From positions 1,269,431-1,333,430 of the forward strand of contig JAQFVV010006448.1 in NCBI GenBank assembly GCA_028023455.1: a stretch of 64,000 nucleotides of DNA. The letters run 5' to 3'. Every line of letters begins with the position of its first letter. The stretch's first letter is position 1. This DNA comes from Epiperipatus broadwayi (taxonomy: Eukaryota > Onychophora > Udeonychophora > Euonychophora > Peripatidae). This document shows, piece after piece, positions 59,196 to 64,000 of the stretch. The translations under genes and the position numbers were made by a program. The notes beneath the pieces were generated by a model that saw only the letters and a list, made by a program, of their open reading frames with translations, was not told the DNA's origin and did no database searches.

Positions 59196-59589
59196 GCTAG
59201 GGAATAAAAATACTAGAACTAGTCCAGCATTTTATCAATGCCTAACTATTGAGAAGAAAATCTGAAACCTTCAGACATTTAAATGTCCAAAAATCCAGCT
59301 ATCTAACTCAAATAGCAGTATGGGACTGAAACTAAGTTCAGATCCACCATATATTAATAGCTCTCGCAATATAAAATCGCCAAAGCATTAATAGCAAAAA
59401 ACTAAAATTAAATTGATAAAAAATCAAGTCAGATGACCTAATTTTAATAAAGCTCCTATTTACAAATGTTATATATAGAGTAAGTTAAAAACAAACTCTT
59501 ATTTAAATGTCTGAAGGTTTCAGATTTTCTTCTCAATAGTTAGGCATTGATAAAATGCTGGACTAGTTCTAGTATTTTTATTCCCTAGC

Positions 59590-59631
59590 ACCTCACTGAT
59601 GACGCTAGAGGCAGAAACCGTGGTCTGAGGT
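59590..59631 (+). ncRNA. Type I hammerhead ribozyme (59k, plus unit 1)
   Basis: Stem I ACCUCA (59590-59595) pairs with UGAGGU (59626-59631). Core CUGAUGA at 59596-59602, GAAA at 59614-59617, stem III C-G with tetraloop CGUG, then UC; cleavage predicted after 59625. Stem II is short (GC/GC, with a C-A mismatch at the base). A minimal stem III with a near-palindromic tetraloop is typical of metazoan PLE and retrozyme hammerheads, which often act as dimers. Confidence 0.85.
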
Positions 59632-59959
59632 TGAGGGTATTTTTGAAGCTTCATAAGAGTTTGTTTTTAACTTACTCTATATATAACATTTGTAAATAGG
59701 AGCTTTATTAAAATTAGGTCATCTGACTTGATTTTTTATCAATTTAATTTTAGTTTTTTGCTATTAATGCTTTGGCGATTTTATATTGCTAGAGCTATTA
59801 ATATATGGTGGATCTGAACTTAGTTTCAGTCCCATACTGCTATTTGAGTTAGATAGCTGGATTTTTGGACATTTAAATGTCTGAAGGTTTCAGATTTTCT
59901 TCTCAATAATTAGGCATTGATAAAATGCTGGACTAGTTCTAGTATTTTTATTCCCTAGC

Positions 59960-60001
59960 ACCTCACTGATGACGCTAGAGGCAGAAACCGCGGTCTGAGG
60001 T
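59960..60001 (+). ncRNA. Type I hammerhead ribozyme (59k, plus unit 2)
   Basis: Identical layout 370 nt downstream: ACCUCA 59960-59965, CUGAUGA 59966-59972, GAAA 59984-59987, tetraloop CGCG (fully palindromic ACCGCGGU), UC, cleavage after 59995, UGAGGU 59996-60001. Two cleavages would release a 370-nt monomer with ends suitable for ligation into a circle. Confidence 0.85.
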
Positions 60002-60112
60002 TGAGGGTATTTTTGAAGCTTCATAAGAGTTTGTTTTTAACTTACTCTATATATAACATTTGTAAATAGGAGCTTTATTAAAATTAGGTCATCTGACTTG
60101 ATTTTTTATCAA

Positions 60113-60130
60113 TATATATATATATATATA
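60113..60130. repeat. (TA)n at retrozyme right end
   Basis: Short TA tract bordering the 59k element. Confidence 0.9.
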
Positions 60131-60767
60131 ATAAAATGTGAATTTAGCTATTGTATTGAGAACTTCAATCACAACTCATTTTACTGCTTTTTTTATTTTA
60201 GAATTGATCTATTTTATCACTAGGATATTGATTAATCTTTGATTCTATTTTTCTGGCTCATTGTTAAAATTAATATGAATACATATGTGAAAAGAATTTG
60301 AAATAAAATATTAAAGAGAACTGAATTACAAAAAAAAATTAAAAAATAGCACAATTGTAAAAAAATGGCCAAGATGTATAATGAGTTATTCAAAGTGAAA
60401 ACACAAAGAAATGTTTAATGCATATGCTTTCTATATCAGCCAATGGAGTTCATTTTAACATAGCTTATTTTACTGACTGACATTTGTCAATTTACTGATT
60501 TTATGCTTAACAATTTGATTTATACCATTTTTATCACAAGTAAGATGGGTGATAGAGAAAGTTAAAAGAATAGAATAAGATCTGATGAAGACTGCATAGT
60601 TCAGTCAAAACTGTAATCAATAATAAATATTTTTTTGCTGAAAAGTGAAAAGTAAGATCTTTGAAATTCAATATTATACAAGTATATTTACAAAACATTT
60701 ATCTTTAAATTAAACATTAATCAGATTTTAATTTCTACATTTGTTTCCCAGCTAAAGTCATTACAAT

Positions 60768-61220
60768 ATATTATTAGAAATAAATGAGAGAGTGCAAATC
60801 TCTCAAGAGCTTATGACTACAACTAGCCAATCAAATCTTAAGCACTGGGACAGAGAATTTTAATATCGACTGTGCTTTATAAAAATATTATTATTTACAT
60901 ATATTGCTGCAAATTTATAACATCGAAAAACTACTGCATAGTAAATCGAAAGATTTCATGCTGTATGTTCATAATTTGATTTCAGTTAATTAAGTGTGAT
61001 GATATTTAAGATGCACACTTTCAAATATAAGTACTTTGGACTGGCTTGGATATATATATTAAGACAAGTAAAGAAGAGAGTGGAACCGCTCTTTTCTTAT
61101 TAAAATTCTCTGTCCCAGTGCTTAATATTTGATTGGCTGGTTGTAGTCATAAGTGCTTGAAAGATTTGCACTCTCTCATTTATTTCAATATTGACTGTGC
61201 TTTATAAAAATATTAAATAT
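60768..61220. repeat. Inverted repeat with ~85-bp arms
   Basis: 60776-60863 and 61100-61185 are inverted: GAGAGAGTGCAAATC against GATTTGCACTCTCTC, CCAATCAAAT against ATTTGATTGG, and GCACTGGGACAGAGAATTTT against AAAATTCTCTGTCCCAGTGC. Just outside, TGACTGTGCTTTATAAAAATATTA-like sequence is in direct orientation at 60868 and 61190. The mixture of inverted and direct repeats suggests a foldback element or a rearranged insertion. No protein found. Confidence 0.75.
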
Positions 61221-61239
61221 ATTATTAGAAGAATATTAA

Positions 61240-61770
61240 AAAAAAATATGTACAATATTTTCACCAGTGGAAATTTAGATTTAGAGATTTTCTATTTAAC
61301 ATTTAAATTTTGGCCATTTTTAAACAATAACTTCACTTCAATTTATTTTTCATCAACATTAATTAAGCTTTTAAATTTTGTATTTATGTTTTATGGTCAA
61401 TGTTGTACTAATATCTGCATCTATGATAACATTTTAATATATTTATGTATGTGTATAGTATTTTTTCCTCTATAGATTTATACATTTGTTGTTTAGCAGA
61501 AAGGTTTCTGTCATTTTTAACTGTAAGTTCACTTGAAAACAAATTATATCAACACTAGTCAGATTAAAAATTCTGTATTTGCAGAATATTACTGCTTCCA
61601 CAGCTAGGAAAGTATTTCATATAAAATATTACAAAATGTTCACAGCAATAGATTTAGCGATTTTCTGTTTAACACTTTCATTGTGGCCAAAGTTTTTTTC
61701 TATATATTTGCTTCAATTTTTATGCCAATATTAAACATCTTTCTAAGTTTGCATATATAGTTTGGAGATA
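61240..61770. repeat. Diverged direct repeat, period ~365 bp
   Basis: 61250-61400 and about 61620-61765 align loosely: TTAGATTTAGAGATTTTCTATTTAACA against ATAGATTTAGCGATTTTCTGTTTAACA (segments), GGCCA, CTTCAATTT. No hammerhead motif or ORF with a known motif. Confidence 0.5.
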
Positions 61771-62779
61771 AGCTTATTACATTATACATGAATATAAATA
61801 CCAGTTAGTTAAAACCATGCCGAGCATACTATGTTGATATATATTTTACATTTTTATTTTAAAATATTAAAGAAGCTTTTCTTAGTATACATGCTGTATG
61901 TATTATTTATATTGAATTACATTTTTTTGATAAAAATTTTAAAAAATTGGAATTACATTACACAGACCTGGAAAAATAAAAATATTTGTAAAATAATTTC
62001 ACAGTTACATAAAAAATATGTGAACTAAATTTATATCTACTTCTTACATGATAAAGATGCTTGCCACTTTAGTGTTCATTGTATGTAATTGCATTTTGTG
62101 AAAAAAGTATTTTCAATTGTTTTGTCACTCTTTGTGTTTAGATCTCACCACATGTGTTTTCTAAAAACATGTAAATAATATATAGTGTAAACATAATCAA
62201 AAAATATGTAAAATAAATAAATAATGCTTTTATGATAATAGCTAATGAAAAACTAGAAAAATAAAGTAATCCATTTCTCACTTAAATTATCATTGCTGGA
62301 AAATATCAGACACTCAAGAATTTTCACTTGTTATAAAACAATTGAAAATTGTAAGGATATTGTTGTTTTATAAAAGCATTTGAAGCTTCTTTATTTTTTA
62401 TTATTTATTTGAGCCTCAAATACTTTTATAAAATAAAAATATTCTCCAATTTCCAATTGTTTTATAACAAGTGTTGATTTATAACATCTCTGATATTTTT
62501 CAATTAAAGGAAAATTAACAGAGAGGCATATTATTTTGTCCTTTTCTACTTTTTAGTCAGTTATTTACATAAAAACATTAAAAATTGTTTTGATTTACAT
62601 ATTTCTAACTTTTAGTTATATTTATATTGTATATTTAAAAGATTAAAATTACAAAAATCTGACAAAATATATAATTCAATAATAAAATATTAAAATAAAA
62701 AATATGCTCTCTAAGAAACAAATTCTACATTTAAATATAATGTGATTATATACTATATAAAATATTGATGAATTGGCTC

Positions 62780-62935
62780 TTTAATTAATTTAATTAATTA
62801 GATGTGAGTTAATATAATATTAACCAAATTTTATTCTACAAATGTTTATGTTAGATATATAATTTTCTATTTTAATTAATTTAATTAATTAAATCTGAGT
62901 TAAATCGATATTAACAAAATTTTATTCTACATATG
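62780..62935. repeat. 91-bp tandem duplication
   Basis: TTTAATTAATTTAATTAATT at 62780 and 62871 is followed in both by GAGTTAA, ATATTAAC and AAATTTTATTCTACA. There are a few substitutions. Confidence 0.85.
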
Positions 62936-64000
62936 TAATATATCCACCAGTTCAAGAATGTCAGTTTGGGTTCTAAATGGGAAAGAGTTTGTTTTCATTG
63001 TTAAAAGTTCAAAAATGTGAAGGTACAGACATACAGATAAAAACATACCGAGCAAGTTAATATAAAAGTATTTAATTATATTAATTTGGGAATTGTACAT
63101 AAAAATATAGAATTATATGTATTGAATTAGAGAAAATAAAAAAAATTTCTTTCACATTAACCCTATTTTAGATATATTATAAAGCTTACAAAACAAAATA
63201 AATATTTATCAGTAAATAAACTAATATATGGCTGAAAATTAATGTCACTTTTATTAGTTCATGACAAATAATGGCTCTGATTTGCTTAATAAAGGTTAAA
63301 TAATTGTTATTTATTTTTTTAATAATAATCTAAAAATATAAGATCAACACTCTCATCAATGATGAGAATAGTATCTGGATTTATTAAAACAGCCTAATAA
63401 ATCATGTTAGAAGAAACTGGGATCATAAATCAATTCATACTCAATGGAATATATGGACATTATAAAAGACTATAATATTAAAATCAAAATTGAAGTAAAA
63501 ATATCATTGTAGAAGTCAACCCAATAAGCCATGCATAGTCAAAAACATGATTAAATAAATAGTTTACATATAATAATTTGTGATTAGAATACAACAATAT
63601 AGGAATGTATGTTGTATAAAATAAGATATTGACAAATAACTAAATTCTCATTTAAACATTACCCAATAATTGGAAGAAAGAGTTTGTAGCTCATGATTTC
63701 CAAAAGATGCCAGACTGCCTTTTCCAATTGTGAAACATTATTATCAATAAGTCAACACTAGCGAGTCTTACCATGATGTTGTAATAGAATCATTATTTTA
63801 CATTGATACATAGCACCATCTTACTATTTAAACAATTTGAATGAGAGTTTTGCAAAATTACATGCACATTCAATATCTTCTAAATTCATAATCCTTCAAA
63901 TCATAAAGCCTTCATAGAAAATAACAATTTAAAAATATTGGTGTATTTTTTTTGTTTTTAATAATAAAAAATAGCATGGAGATGATGCTACATATCTGTC
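62936..64000. other. AT-rich stretch without recognisable features
   Basis: Nothing supportable seen to the end of the window. Confidence 0.55.

Larger units (their letters stand above)
59099..60112. mobile_element. Retrozyme-like element, subfamily 59k, inverted trimer with intact ribozyme cores
   Basis: 59106-59500 is about one unit in minus orientation. From about 59501 to 60112 there are about 1.7 units in plus orientation with hammerhead cleavage sites 370 nt apart (after 59625 and 59995). Units are nearly identical. There is no ORF. The right end runs into (TA)n at 60113 and the left abuts (TA)n at 59084-59105. Homology to the 56k and 39k elements covers most of the unit (GATCTGAACTTAGTTTCAGT, GAGTTAGATAGCTGGATTTT, GACATTTAAATGTCTGAAGG). 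This is the youngest and best-preserved retrozyme in the window. Confidence 0.8.

Overview
The window is strongly AT-rich eukaryotic DNA from an animal. It is gene-poor and dense in retroelements and (TA)n microsatellites. Penelope-like elements (PLEs) with a GIY-YIG endonuclease, an RTE-type LINE, LTR elements and hammerhead-bearing tandem repeats together point to an invertebrate metazoan. An AT-rich arachnid or other arthropod is a guess that the sequence does not prove. No complete host gene was recognised. Two weak host candidates are a TATA/CCAAT promoter with a small ORF near 12.4-13.0 kb and a 38-nt exon-like island at 41.73 kb.

Layout. 1-4.4 kb: non-coding, with a three-fold alternating inverted repeat at 1.7-2.16 kb and a (TA)-centred palindrome. 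4.4-5.7 kb: a degraded PLE. 5.8-9.7 kb: nothing recognisable. 9.75-11.9 and 14.1-16.3 kb: two diverged copies of a segment about 4.4 kb apart. 16.3-17.85 and 20.6-22.7 kb: two PLE loci, each made of opposite-strand fragments joined head to head. 18.8-19.1 kb: an older RT remnant. 24.6-38.4 kb: two nearly identical, oppositely oriented LTR elements (A, plus; B, minus). They have unusually long LTRs (about 2.1-2.3 kb) containing 191-bp and 56-bp arrays, a short internal region with one Gag-like coiled-coil/basic ORF, tandem primer-binding-like repeats, and a segment resembling the internal promoter region of 5S rRNA. No pol is present. 38.4-39.6, 56.1-56.6 and 59.1-60.1 kb: three related non-autonomous tandem elements with about 370-420-nt units carrying type I hammerhead ribozyme motifs, which is the architecture of animal retrozymes. 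45.1-46.3 kb: the 5' endonuclease half of an RTE LINE. 46.66-50.41 kb: an older LTR element on the minus strand. 54,723-55,222: a 500-N assembly gap. The rest is unassigned AT-rich sequence.

How the parts may work together. The elements share an insertion context: almost all abut (TA)n tracts. Known animal retrozymes have no protein and are thought to use PLE reverse transcriptase on ribozyme-generated circular RNAs. The window holds both partners: PLE RT/EN relics and three retrozyme subfamilies at different stages of decay. Only the 59-60 kb subfamily keeps every invariant hammerhead core base. That three-subfamily system, and the gag-only, 5S-bearing LTR element pair, are the most interesting contents.
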